From Pseudomonadota bacterium (GTDB lineage: Bacteria > Desulfobacterota > Desulfovibrionia > Desulfovibrionales > Desulfovibrionaceae): a DNA stretch of 64,000 nucleotides. The notes beneath the pieces are model-generated. The model did not search any database. It was not told the DNA's origin and worked only from the letters and a program-made list of their open reading frames with translations. Made by a program: the position numbers and the translations under genes. Position 1 is the stretch's first letter. Each line of letters opens with the position of its first letter. Positions 1 to 8,323 of this stretch are shown here, piece by piece. The DNA lies in contig JAEYDL010000015.1 in NCBI GenBank assembly GCA_023403845.1, positions 1 to 64,000 of the forward strand. The letters are read 5' to 3'.

Positions 1-4
1 GGTA

Positions 5-307
5 TTGTGGCCAAAGACCGAGGCTCGCGCCGCGCGTGCGGCGCGAGCCCACCGGACCGTCTTCTCGGATCGTTTCGGCTGGAGTGAACTTGCTCCGAAG
101 AAGCCGGGGTTTTATTACTTTGCGGACTGTGATGAAGACAGGTATGTGATTGTCGAAATGGTGCTGGAGGATGGAAAGCTCGAAGTCCTGTATGCCGGAA
201 GCGACGTAGGTTTTCCTCCAGAATCCATGGACGGCAAGTGGAAGCCGGTCCCCATCCCGTCAGAATGTCTTGAATTATCGGAAGACAATGACAAATCCGA
301 GATATAA
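5..307 (+). CDS. Hypothetical protein, probably 5' incomplete
   Basis: I do not recognise this family. The reading frame is open to the left edge of the window, and the first usable codon is a TTG, so the true start may lie outside. The C-terminal 75 residues look like a small soluble protein (Trp/Tyr-rich start with KKPGFYYF, then alternating strands, ending in an acidic tail). The first 15 codons are Ala/Arg repeats (EARAARAARAH) that simply translate a perfect GC hairpin, so they may not be genuine protein. The next gene is convergent and its stop is only 3 bases away. Function unknown. Confidence 0.45.
   Translation: MWPKTEARAARAARAHRTVFSDRFGWSELAPKKPGFYYFADCDEDRYVIVEMVLEDGKLEVLYAGSDVGFPPESMDGKWKPVPIPSECLELSEDNDKSEI
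22..49. repeat. Perfect 12-bp GC inverted repeat, 4-nt loop
   Basis: The arms GGCTCGCGCCGC and GCGGCGCGAGCC flank the loop GCGT. It is not followed by a T-run in either direction, so it is not a standard terminator. It lies within, or just upstream of, the first reading frame. Confidence 0.7.
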
Positions 308-310
308 GGG

Positions 311-565
311 TCAACTGGCCGCTTCGGAAACGGAGGCCTCGGCCCTGTCCACCTCCTGACGGATGAAGGAGGCGAGATCATCCGGTCTGTCTCCCTCGAA
401 CCAGGCTACCCAGAGGGCCGCATTGTCGTTATAGTCGCGCAGTGATTCATAGAAGCCCACGGCCCGCCGGGAGACGACGGCGAAATGCAGTTCGGGGTGA
501 CTTGTTTCGAAGACCAGCTCGGCGTCTTCGAAGGGCGAGGCGTTTACGGCTTTGATTTCCAGCAT
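311..565 (-). CDS. Hypothetical acidic protein, 84 aa
   Basis: Short acidic soluble protein with no signal peptide or membrane segment and no family I recognise. It starts MLEIKAVNAS and ends in an acidic helix (VDRAEASVSEAAS). The ATG is preceded by AGAAGGAAC, a good ribosome binding site, which supports a real gene. It is convergent with the unknown gene at the window start and is followed upstream by a gene-free stretch, so no context suggests a function. Confidence 0.6.
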   Translation of the reverse strand: MLEIKAVNASPFEDAELVFETSHPELHFAVVSRRAVGFYESLRDYNDNAALWVAWFEGDRPDDLASFIRQEVDRAEASVSEAAS

Positions 566-997
566 GGTTGTTCCTTCTGTTTGGGTAAGGGGAGGCGTTT
601 GTCCGCCGCTGGAATAGCATTAAAAAAAGCACAGGGGAATCGCCTTTCCGCCGGGGATGAACCCCCCAAGCGCCGGACTTGAGAATGCACTTTCTTCTGC
701 ACCACAGGGGACTGTCCGGGCTGCATCCGGGACCGGCAACGGCGCTGCCGCGGGAGTCCGTTTTCTGCGAAAAGAGGCGGAAGATGTTGCCGCAGGCATT
801 TTCGTTGAGAGATGCAACGCGTTCTGGATCGACTCCGGTTGTGGGGAACGGAACCGTCGCAGCAGATGGGGATTGGCGGTTTTGTTCTTGTCTGTCTCTT
901 TTCGGAAGGCAAAGGAGCGGACTCAGTATTCTGAACAGTGATCGAGACCGTTGCCGGGGGAGATTTTTCCGGATGGTCGTCCTTCGGGGGAGGCATC
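566..997. other. Gene-free stretch
   Basis: No reading frame here has a credible start and family resemblance; overlapping frames on both strands look like GC-driven noise. It contains the ribosome binding site GGGGGAGG for the downstream transporter. Nothing else seen. Confidence 0.5.
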
Positions 998-1963
998 ATG
1001 AACAGAGGTTATGTGTTTATTGCTCTGGCGACGCTCTTTTTCAGCACGATGGAGATTGCGCTGAAAAGCATAGCCGGGGAATTTCATCCCGTTCAGATAA
1101 ACTTTACACGGTTTCTGATCGGAGGGCTTGTGTTGCTCCCTTTTGCGCGGCGTGCGCTTCGGGAACATGGAGCGAAGCTCGATGGAGGTCTTTTGGCCAC
1201 GTTTGCCTTCCTTGGTTTCGTGGGTATTGTGGTCAGCATGACTTTCTACCAGTTCGCCGTGGAAAACGCCAATGCATCAGTGGTCGCTGTCCTGTTCAGC
1301 TGCAATCCCGTTTTCGTTTTCCTGTTCGCCTATCTGATTCTTCGAGCCGACATCCGGAGGCAGCACGTCATTGCGCTGATTCTTGAATGCCTTGGCGCGG
1401 CTATTCTGATCAATCCCCTGCATACGGACATCAGCATGGCCGGAATCGTTCTTTCCGCGCTGGCGACCATAACTTTTGCCCTGTATGCCGTATTGGGCAC
1501 CCGGCCTTGCGCGCGTTGTTCCGGCGTAGTGGTCACCTGCGGCAGCTTTCTGTTCGCAAGTCTTGAAATGCTGGTGCTCATTCTGCTCAGCCATGTCGGG
1601 GCCGTCGCCGACCTGTTCATGGCAAACGGACTCGGGCTGTTCGCAAATATCCCTGTTTTTTCAGGGTACTCACTGAGCAATATTTTGACGATGCTGTATA
1701 TTTGCGTCGGGGTGACCGGCGGAGGCTATGCTTGCTATTTCATGGCGATCGAGGCGACTTCCGCCTTGACGGCGTCGCTGGTTTTCTTCTTCAAGCCCGC
1801 GCTCGCGCCGATTTTGGCATTGATTTTTTTGCGGGAACCCATTCCCATCAATATGGTCGTCGGCATTATCCTCATTTTGTTGGGATCGTTGATTTCCCTG
1901 ATTCCGGCCCTGTCGGTGCTTCCTTCATTGCTCGTGGGGCGGTTCTGGCGCTGGAGGGAATAG
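998..1963 (+). CDS. EamA/DMT-family transporter
   Basis: Predicted inner-membrane exporter of the drug/metabolite superfamily, about 321 residues with ten hydrophobic segments arranged as two EamA repeats (about residues 5-135 and 148-300). Typical features are the N-terminal helix MNRGYVFIALATLFFSTMEI and the second-half signature SALTASLVFFFKPALAPILA. The ATG at 998 was chosen over an in-frame upstream start because GGGGGAGG sits 6 bases before it and the longer version adds a charged, non-membrane leader. Substrate unknown; DMT exporters commonly export amino acids or metabolites. It appears monocistronic. Confidence 0.9.
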   Translation: MNRGYVFIALATLFFSTMEIALKSIAGEFHPVQINFTRFLIGGLVLLPFARRALREHGAKLDGGLLATFAFLGFVGIVVSMTFYQFAVENANASVVAVLFSCNPVFVFLFAYLILRADIRRQHVIALILECLGAAILINPLHTDISMAGIVLSALATITFALYAVLGTRPCARCSGVVVTCGSFLFASLEMLVLILLSHVGAVADLFMANGLGLFANIPVFSGYSLSNILTMLYICVGVTGGGYACYFMAIEATSALTASLVFFFKPALAPILALIFLREPIPINMVVGIILILLGSLISLIPALSVLPSLLVGRFWRWRE

Positions 1964-2607
1964 ACCGTTGAACCCATGTCTCGGCCCGCAGAAATGCTTG
2001 CTCGGGAATTTACTTGCAAATCTGAGGCGTCTCTGGGGGGGGCGGAAACTTCATCGGCATGGTTTTCCGCCGGATTGGGATCTTCCTTCCCGGGAAACAG
2101 AACAGTTTGATGGTGTTGGTCATATTTGTCCATGCGGCCTGTCGGATAGAACAATCCGGCAGGTCGTTTTCATGACGAGCGTCTCCACCCTGGCTATTTT
2201 TTCGGAATGATATAGATGGCGTCGAGAACAAAAATTGACAATTGCAGCTATATTTGAACAAAAGTCAGAAAAAGGACACAGGTCGCGCTTTTCACTTCAA
2301 ATCATCTTCATCATTTCTCCTTATACTTTTCATTGAATATTATCTTGAAATCAAAGGGAAAAAGATAACAGGAATACAAACTGTCTCTGGCAAGACGTTG
2401 TTTGCGCCCAGGGGCACGCAGTTTGCAACAGAAATATACATCCGAGAGACATCGAGTGGGACAGAAGTTTGCGACATGTTCGCATCCTGAGATCTGCCCG
2501 ACCCTGTGGTTGCGTTCGGACCGGGGAGGATATGACATATCATTCCCTTTATGATGACCGGACGGTCATTCCGGCGGTCGTGTTAACCTTCAATACAGGA
2601 GAAGTTC
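1964..2607. other. Long gene-free stretch upstream of the EthD gene
   Basis: The overlapping short frames carry no recognisable protein. The right part (2210-2550) is AT-richer than its surroundings. The stretch ends with the palindrome listed separately and a GGAG ribosome binding site before the EthD gene. Confidence 0.5.
2554..2569. promoter_or_regulatory. Perfect palindrome, TetR-type operator candidate
   Basis: ATGACCG-GA-CGGTCAT is a perfect 7-bp dyad with a 2-bp centre, the GACCGnnCGGTC form common among TetR-family operators. It lies about 38 bases before the EthD gene start and touches a possible -10 element TATGAT at 2550-2555. No TetR-like regulator is encoded in the window, so the regulator would act in trans. 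The operator role is inferred. Confidence 0.5.
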
Positions 2608-3294
2608 ATGATCACGAGATATGGGTTGTTGACGAAGCGGCCTGATGTGGATGCAGAGAAGTTCACCACCCACTGGTTCAATGTTCATGGCCCCATCGCC
2701 ATGAAAGCCCGGTATATGCGGCATTATTACCAGAATTTCGTAGTCGACGCCCAGCAGAGAGGCGTGAGCTTTCCCCGATGCGAGGTGAGCGCGGATGCCT
2801 TTTCCGAACTCTGGTTCGACAGCATGCGTGATATGAATGAAAGCATGACGCCTGAAATTGCTGCCGAACTGGCGGAAGACGCCAAGCTCATCATGTCCGA
2901 TGTGAAGATCCTCGTCACCGTCAAGAATCATGTGATTCCCATTGCCACGGACAGACCACTGGTCAAGCGCATGTCGCTCATCAAGCGTCTGCCCCATGTA
3001 AGCGTTGAACAGTTCAAGCACGAATGGTGGAATGTGCATGGGGATTTCGTGCGTCAGTTCAAGGGCGTGCGCGGTTATTCCCAGGCGCTCATCATCGACC
3101 GGATCATCGACGGCAAGCCCGTCGAATATGACGCCTTGCCGGTCGACGGCGTGGTGGAGCTTTACTTCGACGACGTGAAGGCTCTGGAACAGGATTTCGC
3201 CTCGGAGGCCGGACAGCAGGCGCAAAAGCACGCCAAGACGTTTATTGAAAAATGCTCTACGTATCTTGTGGAGCGCGCGGTCGTACTTCCCTAG
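2608..3294 (+). CDS. Tandem EthD-domain protein
   Basis: Soluble protein of 228 residues made of two EthD-like ferredoxin-fold repeats (about 1-105 and 115-225). Each repeat carries the same core, FTTHWFNVHGP near residue 20 and FKHEWWNVHGD near residue 137. EthD-like proteins are dimeric alpha-beta barrels often encoded beside degradative oxidoreductases; the biochemical role of most is unknown. Here the gene stands alone, preceded by a palindrome and followed by a strong terminator. A fused pair could form the barrel within one chain. Start chosen at ATG with CAGGAG upstream. Function not assignable beyond family. Confidence 0.85.
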   Translation: MITRYGLLTKRPDVDAEKFTTHWFNVHGPIAMKARYMRHYYQNFVVDAQQRGVSFPRCEVSADAFSELWFDSMRDMNESMTPEIAAELAEDAKLIMSDVKILVTVKNHVIPIATDRPLVKRMSLIKRLPHVSVEQFKHEWWNVHGDFVRQFKGVRGYSQALIIDRIIDGKPVEYDALPVDGVVELYFDDVKALEQDFASEAGQQAQKHAKTFIEKCSTYLVERAVVLP

Positions 3295-3393
3295 AAACGG
3301 CCCCGTACACAAGGAAAAAAGTCCTCTTTCGCGTTTTTTTCCCCGGCATGCTTTTGCCGCAAGAGCATACCGTATCGGAATGTTTACAGGAAA

Positions 3394-3427
3394 GCGGCAG
3401 GAGAACAGTTCTCTCCTGCCGCTTTTT
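3394..3427. terminator. Bidirectional intrinsic terminator
   Basis: Stem GCGGCAGGAGA / TCTCCTGCCGC with a 7-nt loop, followed by TTTTT on the plus strand and preceded by AAA (T-run on the minus strand). It separates the convergent EthD and stomatin-like genes. Confidence 0.9.
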
Positions 3428-3463
3428 CCCTGTTTGAAACCGTGTTCCTTGTCCGGGAGCGCG

Positions 3464-4381
3464 CTATTTCGTTTCCTTGATTATCCTGGAGAGTCCGGCC
3501 ACCAGTCCGGATACGTCCGCAAGATTGGACGGAATGATCATGGTATTGTTGGTTTTGGCCAGCAGGCCGAACTGGGTCAGATAATTTTCCGCAATGCGCA
3601 GATTGGCGGCTGAAAGGCCGCCGGGGGCTTCCATTTCTTCGGCTACTCTGCGGAGTCCGTCCGCAGTGGCCTGAGCCACGGCCCGGATGAGGACAGCATC
3701 GCCTTCGGCCTGATTTTTCTTGGCCTGCAGCAGGCCTTCGGATTCGGCTATGGCTGCGGCCTTGGCCCCCTCGGCCATATTGATCTTGGCCTGCATTTCA
3801 CCTTCGGACTGCGCGATCATGGCCCGTTTTTCCCGCTCGGCCCGCATCTGTTTTTCCATGGCCTGCATGACTCCGGCAGGAGGCGTGATATCCCGGATTT
3901 CGTAGCGCAGAACCTTGATCCCCCAGGGTTCGGTGGCTACGTCGAGGGCGGAGATCACTTCCTGATTGATGGCGTTGCGCTCTTCGAACGTGCGGTCAAG
4001 TTCAAGTTTGCCGATGGCGGAGCGCAGGGCCGTCTGCGCGAGCTGGACGGAACCGACCATGTAGTTGCTGATGCCGTAGGCGGATTTTTCGGGATTGATG
4101 ACCTGAAGATACAGAATGCCGTCGATATCGACGCTGACGTTGTCCTTGGTGATGCAGGTCTGTTTGGGAACGTCCAGAACATCTTCCTTCAGGGAGCGGC
4201 GGTAGGCCACTGTATCAATAAAGGGCACAAGGACGTGGAATCCTGCATACAGTACGGCATGGAACTTGCCGAGGCGTTCGATGACGACGGCCTGCTTGTT
4301 GGGCACGATCAGTGCTGTCTTGTACAGGACAAGGACGATGAGCAGAGCAAGCAGACCGAGAACGATGAGGGATGATGGCAT
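3464..4381 (-). CDS. qmcA: SPFH/stomatin-like membrane protein
   Basis: Band 7 (SPFH) protein of about 305 residues. One N-terminal membrane anchor (SLIVLGLLALLIVLVLYKTA), SPFH domain about 22-185 (IVPNKQAVVIERLGKFH, DVPKQTCITKDNVSVDID), then an Ala/Glu-rich coiled coil about 190-250 with EGEMQAK/EGLLQAK repeats. These proteins oligomerise in membrane microdomains and assist membrane protein quality control. The internal ATG with AAGGA upstream is preferred to an upstream start that overlaps the NfeD gene. The 25-base gap to the upstream NfeD gene gives the conserved NfeD-stomatin pair. QmcA is the nearest named relative; the symbol is by family resemblance. Confidence 0.9.
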   Translation of the reverse strand: MPSSLIVLGLLALLIVLVLYKTALIVPNKQAVVIERLGKFHAVLYAGFHVLVPFIDTVAYRRSLKEDVLDVPKQTCITKDNVSVDIDGILYLQVINPEKSAYGISNYMVGSVQLAQTALRSAIGKLELDRTFEERNAINQEVISALDVATEPWGIKVLRYEIRDITPPAGVMQAMEKQMRAEREKRAMIAQSEGEMQAKINMAEGAKAAAIAESEGLLQAKKNQAEGDAVLIRAVAQATADGLRRVAEEMEAPGGLSAANLRIAENYLTQFGLLAKTNNTMIIPSNLADVSGLVAGLSRIIKETK

Positions 4382-4406
4382 GAACGTATCCTTTATGTTT
4401 GTCCAG

Positions 4407-4865
4407 TCAGGCGGAGACTCTTTCAACATGGAACGTCAGATCGTCGTCAGGAAGGCTGCTCAGGATGCGCACGGTTGCGCCTGCCGGGATGGTGGTATCT
4501 GCCACTGCCCGCCAGAAGCTCCCGCCGAAGGCAATTTCGCCGATGACGCCCGGTTCAAGAGGTTGGGTGACGGAGGCGAGCCTGCCCGCATAGAGAGGCC
4601 GGCCGGCCTCCGCTTCCGTTCCTGATGGGGCGGGGCGGAAATTGCCCCGGAATGTTTTGACCAGCGTGGCGCGCAGCAGGACGAGGGAGGCGACGGAGAC
4701 GATGCAGAACGTCGTCAGAGAAACGACAAGACTGTCCTGCATGAGGGAAGCAAGACCCGCCGCCCATGCTCCCAGTCCGAAAAAGGCCATGACGAAAACG
4801 GGAGAAAACAGTTCCGCAAGGAAAAGGGCGACTCCAATTGCGAACCAGATCATGGGGGCGAGCAT
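4407..4865 (-). CDS. NfeD-like membrane protein
   Basis: Short-form NfeD protein, about 152 residues: hydrophobic segments in the first 80 residues (MIWFAIGVALFLAELFSPVF, then GAWAAGLASL and VVSLTTFCIVSVASLVLL) and a C-terminal OB-fold of about 60 residues (GRLASVTQPLEPGVIGEIAF). Short NfeD proteins partner with stomatins and lack the ClpP-like protease domain of the long form. AAAGGAGTCCGC precedes the chosen ATG. It is co-transcribed with methylglyoxal synthase upstream (34 bases) and the stomatin downstream (25 bases). Confidence 0.88.
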   Translation of the reverse strand: MLAPMIWFAIGVALFLAELFSPVFVMAFFGLGAWAAGLASLMQDSLVVSLTTFCIVSVASLVLLRATLVKTFRGNFRPAPSGTEAEAGRPLYAGRLASVTQPLEPGVIGEIAFGGSFWRAVADTTIPAGATVRILSSLPDDDLTFHVERVSA

Positions 4866-4899
4866 GCGGACTCCTTTGTGGATGGGGCAGAGTGGGACG

Positions 4900-5379
4900 T
4901 CAGCCCAGCGTACGCTCGGTGTATTCGGCGAAATTATAGGTGGATTGCGTGTGGTGCTCCTCTTTGTACAAAGTGGAGGAGATGATATAGTCCGCCGTCG
5001 CCACGTTGCAGGCCGTGGGCACGTTGTAGAGATTCGAGATTCGGAGCAGAGCCTTGACGTCCACGTCATGGGGTTGCGCCTGCATGGGATCCCAGAAGAA
5101 GATCAGAACGTCTATCTTTCCTTCCGCGATGCGTGCGCCCATTTGCAGATCTCCGCCCAGCGGACCCGATTTCAGCTTTTCCAGGCGACATTGCGCAAAG
5201 GTTTCCCCCAGTTTTTCCCGGAGAGCCTCTTCCACGAGACGCCCTGTCGTTCCGGTACAGGTCAGGTCGTGCCCCAGCAATGCGGAGGCATGATCGCGAA
5301 CCCACTGAACAAGCGCCTTTTTGCAGTTGTCATGCGCCACAAGGGCGATCTTGTGTCGGAACGTCTGAGAGTCAGCCAT
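4900..5379 (-). CDS. mgsA: Methylglyoxal synthase
   Basis: Converts dihydroxyacetone phosphate to methylglyoxal and phosphate, an overflow bypass of lower glycolysis. The 159-residue chain carries the family motifs in order: KIALVAHDNCK, GTTGRLVEE, KSGPLGGDLQMG (phosphate loop and catalytic Asp), DVLIFFWDPM, HDVDVKALLRI and NVPTACNVATADY. Length matches the usual 150-160. An upstream in-frame start would add a leader with no family resemblance, so the ATG of MADSQTF, preceded by GGGGG, is chosen. It leads the NfeD-stomatin genes in one direction, with yjbQ 110 bases upstream. Confidence 0.96.
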   Translation of the reverse strand: MADSQTFRHKIALVAHDNCKKALVQWVRDHASALLGHDLTCTGTTGRLVEEALREKLGETFAQCRLEKLKSGPLGGDLQMGARIAEGKIDVLIFFWDPMQAQPHDVDVKALLRISNLYNVPTACNVATADYIISSTLYKEEHHTQSTYNFAEYTERTLG

Positions 5380-5489
5380 GAGATACCCCCGAAAAGCGTC
5401 GTGGAAAACGGTCATAAGCAGTGGGAAACAGCATAGCAGGGGCGGAATCGGTTGTATAGCGCCCTGATGCAAGGGAACTTCGGCCCATC

Positions 5490-5900
5490 TCAGTTTTCTT
5501 CACCGGGGAGCCATTGGAGCCAGATGTTCCGGTTGCGCGGTCCGTCTCCTTCATACAGGTAGATGCTTTGCCAGGTCCCGAGTCGAAGGGTTCCGTCTTC
5601 CACGAGCACAAGCAGAGATGAACCCATGAGCGATGCCTTGATATGCGCATCGCTGTTGCCTTCGGCATGGCGATAGGCGTCCGAGCGGGGAGCGAGACGC
5701 CCGAAAAAGGCCGTCATGTCCCTGACTACGTCGGGATCGGCTCCCTCGTTGATGGTCAGACCGCATGTCGTATGCGGGCAGTAGAGAACAAGTGCGCCGT
5801 TTTGGCGGTTGGCCGTGTGGTTTTGAACATGTTTTTTCACCCTGGCCGTAATGTCGATCATCTCTTCCCGGCAGGAAGTCGTGACGGACAGAATCTGCAT
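5490..5900 (-). CDS. yjbQ: YjbQ/UPF0047 family protein
   Basis: Compact 136-residue protein of the secondary thiamine-phosphate synthase-like family (UPF0047). Conserved signatures are present: LYCPHTTCGLTINEGADPDV with the paired His and Glu, the middle EGNSDAHIKASLMGSS, and the C-terminal LGTWQSIYLYEGDGPRNR. Residual thiamine-phosphate synthase activity has been described for the family but the true role remains unclear. The start at MQILSV gives normal family length; longer frames add a poorly hydrophobic leader. First gene of a minus-strand cluster with mgsA. Confidence 0.92.
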   Translation of the reverse strand: MQILSVTTSCREEMIDITARVKKHVQNHTANRQNGALVLYCPHTTCGLTINEGADPDVVRDMTAFFGRLAPRSDAYRHAEGNSDAHIKASLMGSSLLVLVEDGTLRLGTWQSIYLYEGDGPRNRNIWLQWLPGEEN

Positions 5901-6158
5901 GGATTTTCTCCGACATTTTTTCATGCGTTTTTTCATGAAGGAAAAACGCGTACCGCGTGAATCCTTCTGAGATGCCGAACAGGGGCTGAATCTCGTTCCT
6001 GTCAGGGCAAGGGCCTGAAGACGTTTATGGTAGGGGGAATCGATCGCAAGGGCAACGCAAAAGACGAAGGTCCGAGGGACGAACCACCTCTGGCGCAATC
6101 CGGCGGAGAAGTATATCTTGAGCGCCGGATTGCAGAATAACGCCGCAGGAGGGCGGAC

Positions 6159-7466
6159 ATGAATGCAGAAATTATTTCCGTCGGCACAGAGCTGCTGCTT
6201 GGGCATACGGTCAATACGGATACGGTTTTTGTCGCGCGGGAGTTGTCGGCCATCGGCATCAACCTGCTTTTTTCCTGTATCGTCGGGGATAATCCCGAGC
6301 GTTTGCGGGTGACCGTGGAGCAGGCCCTGGAGCGGAGCGATCTCGTAATCACAACCGGGGGGCTTGGCCCCACGGATGACGACCTGACCAAGGAAACCGT
6401 GGCCAGAGCCGCCGGAGTACGGCTTGTTCTGGATGCCGGTTCCCTAAAGCGTCTTGAAGCCTATTTTTCCGGAAGATCCATGAGCGGCAATCAGGTCAGG
6501 CAGGCCATGCTGCCTGAAGGTTGTACCGTTTTTGCCAATGACAGAGGGACTGCTCCCGGGTGCGGCTTCAGAACCGCTGGAGGAAAGCTCGTGGTCATGC
6601 TGCCCGGTCCTCCCTCCGAACTTGTTCCCATGCTGAAGGGACAGGCAGTACCTTTTCTGATGGGCATGGGAGAGGGCATCATTCGATCAAAAATGATCCG
6701 GACGTTCGGAATAGGGGAGGGGGCTGCGGCGGAAAAGCTGGCTGATCTGACCGGCAATGCCAATCCCACGGTGGCCACCTACGCATCCGATACGGAGATG
6801 TTCGTGCGCGTTACGGCCAAGGCGGCAACTTCCGAGGAAGCTGAAAGGATGTGCGTCCCTGTGGTGAAGACGGTCCGGGAGCGGCTCGGCGATGTGGTAT
6901 ACGGCATCGATGTGGACAATCTGGAGAGCGTCGTCGTTCAAGAACTCATGCGGCGTGATTTGTGCCTGTCAACTGCGGAATCCTGCACAGGAGGTCTGCT
7001 CGCCAAGCGCTTGACGGACATTCCCGGAGCATCATCGGTATTTCATATGGGCGTCGTGACATATGCCAATGAAATAAAGGCACTGCTGCTTGATGTGCCC
7101 GAGATGATGCTGCGTGAATACGGCGCGGTCAGCGAACCGGTAGCCCGGGCCATGGCTGAGGGCATACGTCGTCGTTTCGGCAGGGGACTCGGTGTGGGTA
7201 TCACCGGTGTGGCCGGTCCCGCGGGCGGGACGCCCGAAAAGCCCGTGGGACTCATCTATCTGGCCTTGAGCGATGGCCGGAGCACATGGGTGCGCAGAAT
7301 GAATCCCCCTGCCCGGGTTCATGGGCGGAGCTGGTTGCGCGAGCGGGCCGTCAGTAATGCGCTGGACATGGTCAGGCGTTATCTTCTGGAATTGCCCATG
7401 TTGCGGTGTTCGATCTTTTCAGCGGACGGTATAAGGAGTGATCTGGAGGCTGAGGACAATTCGTGA
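6159..7466 (+). CDS. cinA: CinA-like protein: nicotinamide-nucleotide amidase with MoCF domain
   Basis: Two-domain CinA of 435 residues. The N-terminal MoCF-type domain (about 1-170; ISVGTELLLG, TTGGLGPTDDD) is linked to a C-terminal amidase domain (about 255-420; AESCTGGLLAKRL with the catalytic Ser, TGVAGPAGG). The amidase deamidates NMN to nicotinate mononucleotide in pyridine nucleotide salvage, and the N-terminal domain can act as ADP-ribose pyrophosphatase in other bacteria. Length is typical of the fused form. AGGAGGGC precedes the ATG. It ends before a symmetrical terminator and has no obvious operon partner. Confidence 0.95.
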   Translation: MNAEIISVGTELLLGHTVNTDTVFVARELSAIGINLLFSCIVGDNPERLRVTVEQALERSDLVITTGGLGPTDDDLTKETVARAAGVRLVLDAGSLKRLEAYFSGRSMSGNQVRQAMLPEGCTVFANDRGTAPGCGFRTAGGKLVVMLPGPPSELVPMLKGQAVPFLMGMGEGIIRSKMIRTFGIGEGAAAEKLADLTGNANPTVATYASDTEMFVRVTAKAATSEEAERMCVPVVKTVRERLGDVVYGIDVDNLESVVVQELMRRDLCLSTAESCTGGLLAKRLTDIPGASSVFHMGVVTYANEIKALLLDVPEMMLREYGAVSEPVARAMAEGIRRRFGRGLGVGITGVAGPAGGTPEKPVGLIYLALSDGRSTWVRRMNPPARVHGRSWLRERAVSNALDMVRRYLLELPMLRCSIFSADGIRSDLEAEDNS

Positions 7467-7600
7467 TGCAAGACGAGCGCGTTTCTAGGCAGACATGACT
7501 GACCTTGCCGGAGAATTGCTGCGAATTCAGCCCAGAACATTTTTTTGCAGGAGAACCCGAGGGCTTTATCCCGCGGGGGAAAGAGATTCAAAGCGAGGTA

Positions 7601-7636
7601 CGTAAAAAGCCGGAACTATGTTCCGGCTTTTTACGT
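7601..7636. terminator. Symmetrical bidirectional terminator
   Basis: A 16-bp arm CGTAAAAAGCCGGAAC pairs with GTTCCGGCTTTTTACG across a 4-nt loop. The T-runs lie within the arms, giving a terminator on both strands for cinA (+) and the small membrane protein (-). Confidence 0.9.
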
Positions 7637-7661
7637 TTCGCGAAAGAGAATTGCCCGCAGG

Positions 7662-7835
7662 TCACGAAGCTGCGATGAGGAAGGCCGCCACGACCAGCCA
7701 GCAGCCGCCCACGATACGGAACAGAAAATGGTATTGCCTGGGAATTTTCGGCAATTTCCCAAACAGAAAGCCGAAAGCCGGAATACAGCTGCAAACGAGG
7801 ATAGCCAACCACATATTGGGCGAGATTTCCGACAT
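7662..7835 (-). CDS. Small two-helix membrane protein, 57 aa
   Basis: A 57-residue reading frame that is easily missed because of its size. It starts MSEISPNMWLAILVCSC and ends VVAAFLIAAS. Two hydrophobic helices (about residues 9-25 and 41-57) flank a short basic loop (GKLPKIPRQYHFLFR), which would face the cytoplasm by the positive-inside rule. Support for a real gene: a GGGGG ribosome binding site 5 bases before the ATG, a strong terminator 26 bases after the stop, and a hydrophobicity pattern not expected by chance. I do not recognise the family. The single Cys-x-Cys pair in helix one and a further Cys in helix two are notable. Confidence 0.7.
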   Translation of the reverse strand: MSEISPNMWLAILVCSCIPAFGFLFGKLPKIPRQYHFLFRIVGGCWLVVAAFLIAAS

Positions 7836-8323
7836 GATTCCCCCTGATAGGTACGCTTTGCATTATGAAAGGCCCCATCATGGGCCTGTCCTCAGGCAGA
7901 TATATACGCCCGATACCCAAACGGCAAGAGGCAGAAGATTGATGGCCGTGAACGGTTTTTCTGTACAAGAAATGTCGTATGGAATTGATATGCGAAACAT
8001 ATTTTTCAATACATGGGAAGAAACTTGACATATCACAAAGTAGGGACAGGGGAGGCGTTCTTTTCCCGGCCATTTTTGGGGGGACGATCATGTTTTTTCG
8101 ACATTTCAAGCGAAGAAAAACGAACCAAGGGTTTGTGCACAGTTATGCGGAACAGCATACTGGATTTGAAGATGCCGCCAGAGCGACAGGGCATATTGCA
8201 CTCCGGCAGAGTCCTTGAGGTCGCCGGGGCTTTTGGGGTTTCGGTGGAATGTTTGATGAAACCGTTTTAGCGGTGAGAGCTTCTCATGGAGAATGGGTCA
8301 AATGATTTTCCGGTTTTCCTGTT
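7836..8323. other. Gene-free stretch
   Basis: Small frames of 80-130 codons overlap here on both strands but none has family resemblance plus a good ribosome binding site. The sequence just right of the small membrane protein should hold its promoter; I see no clean -35/-10 pair. Confidence 0.45.

Noticed and set aside
8013..8270. Plus-strand frame of 85 codons
   Set aside because: No ribosome binding site, no conserved pattern, lies in a gap with overlapping frames on both strands.
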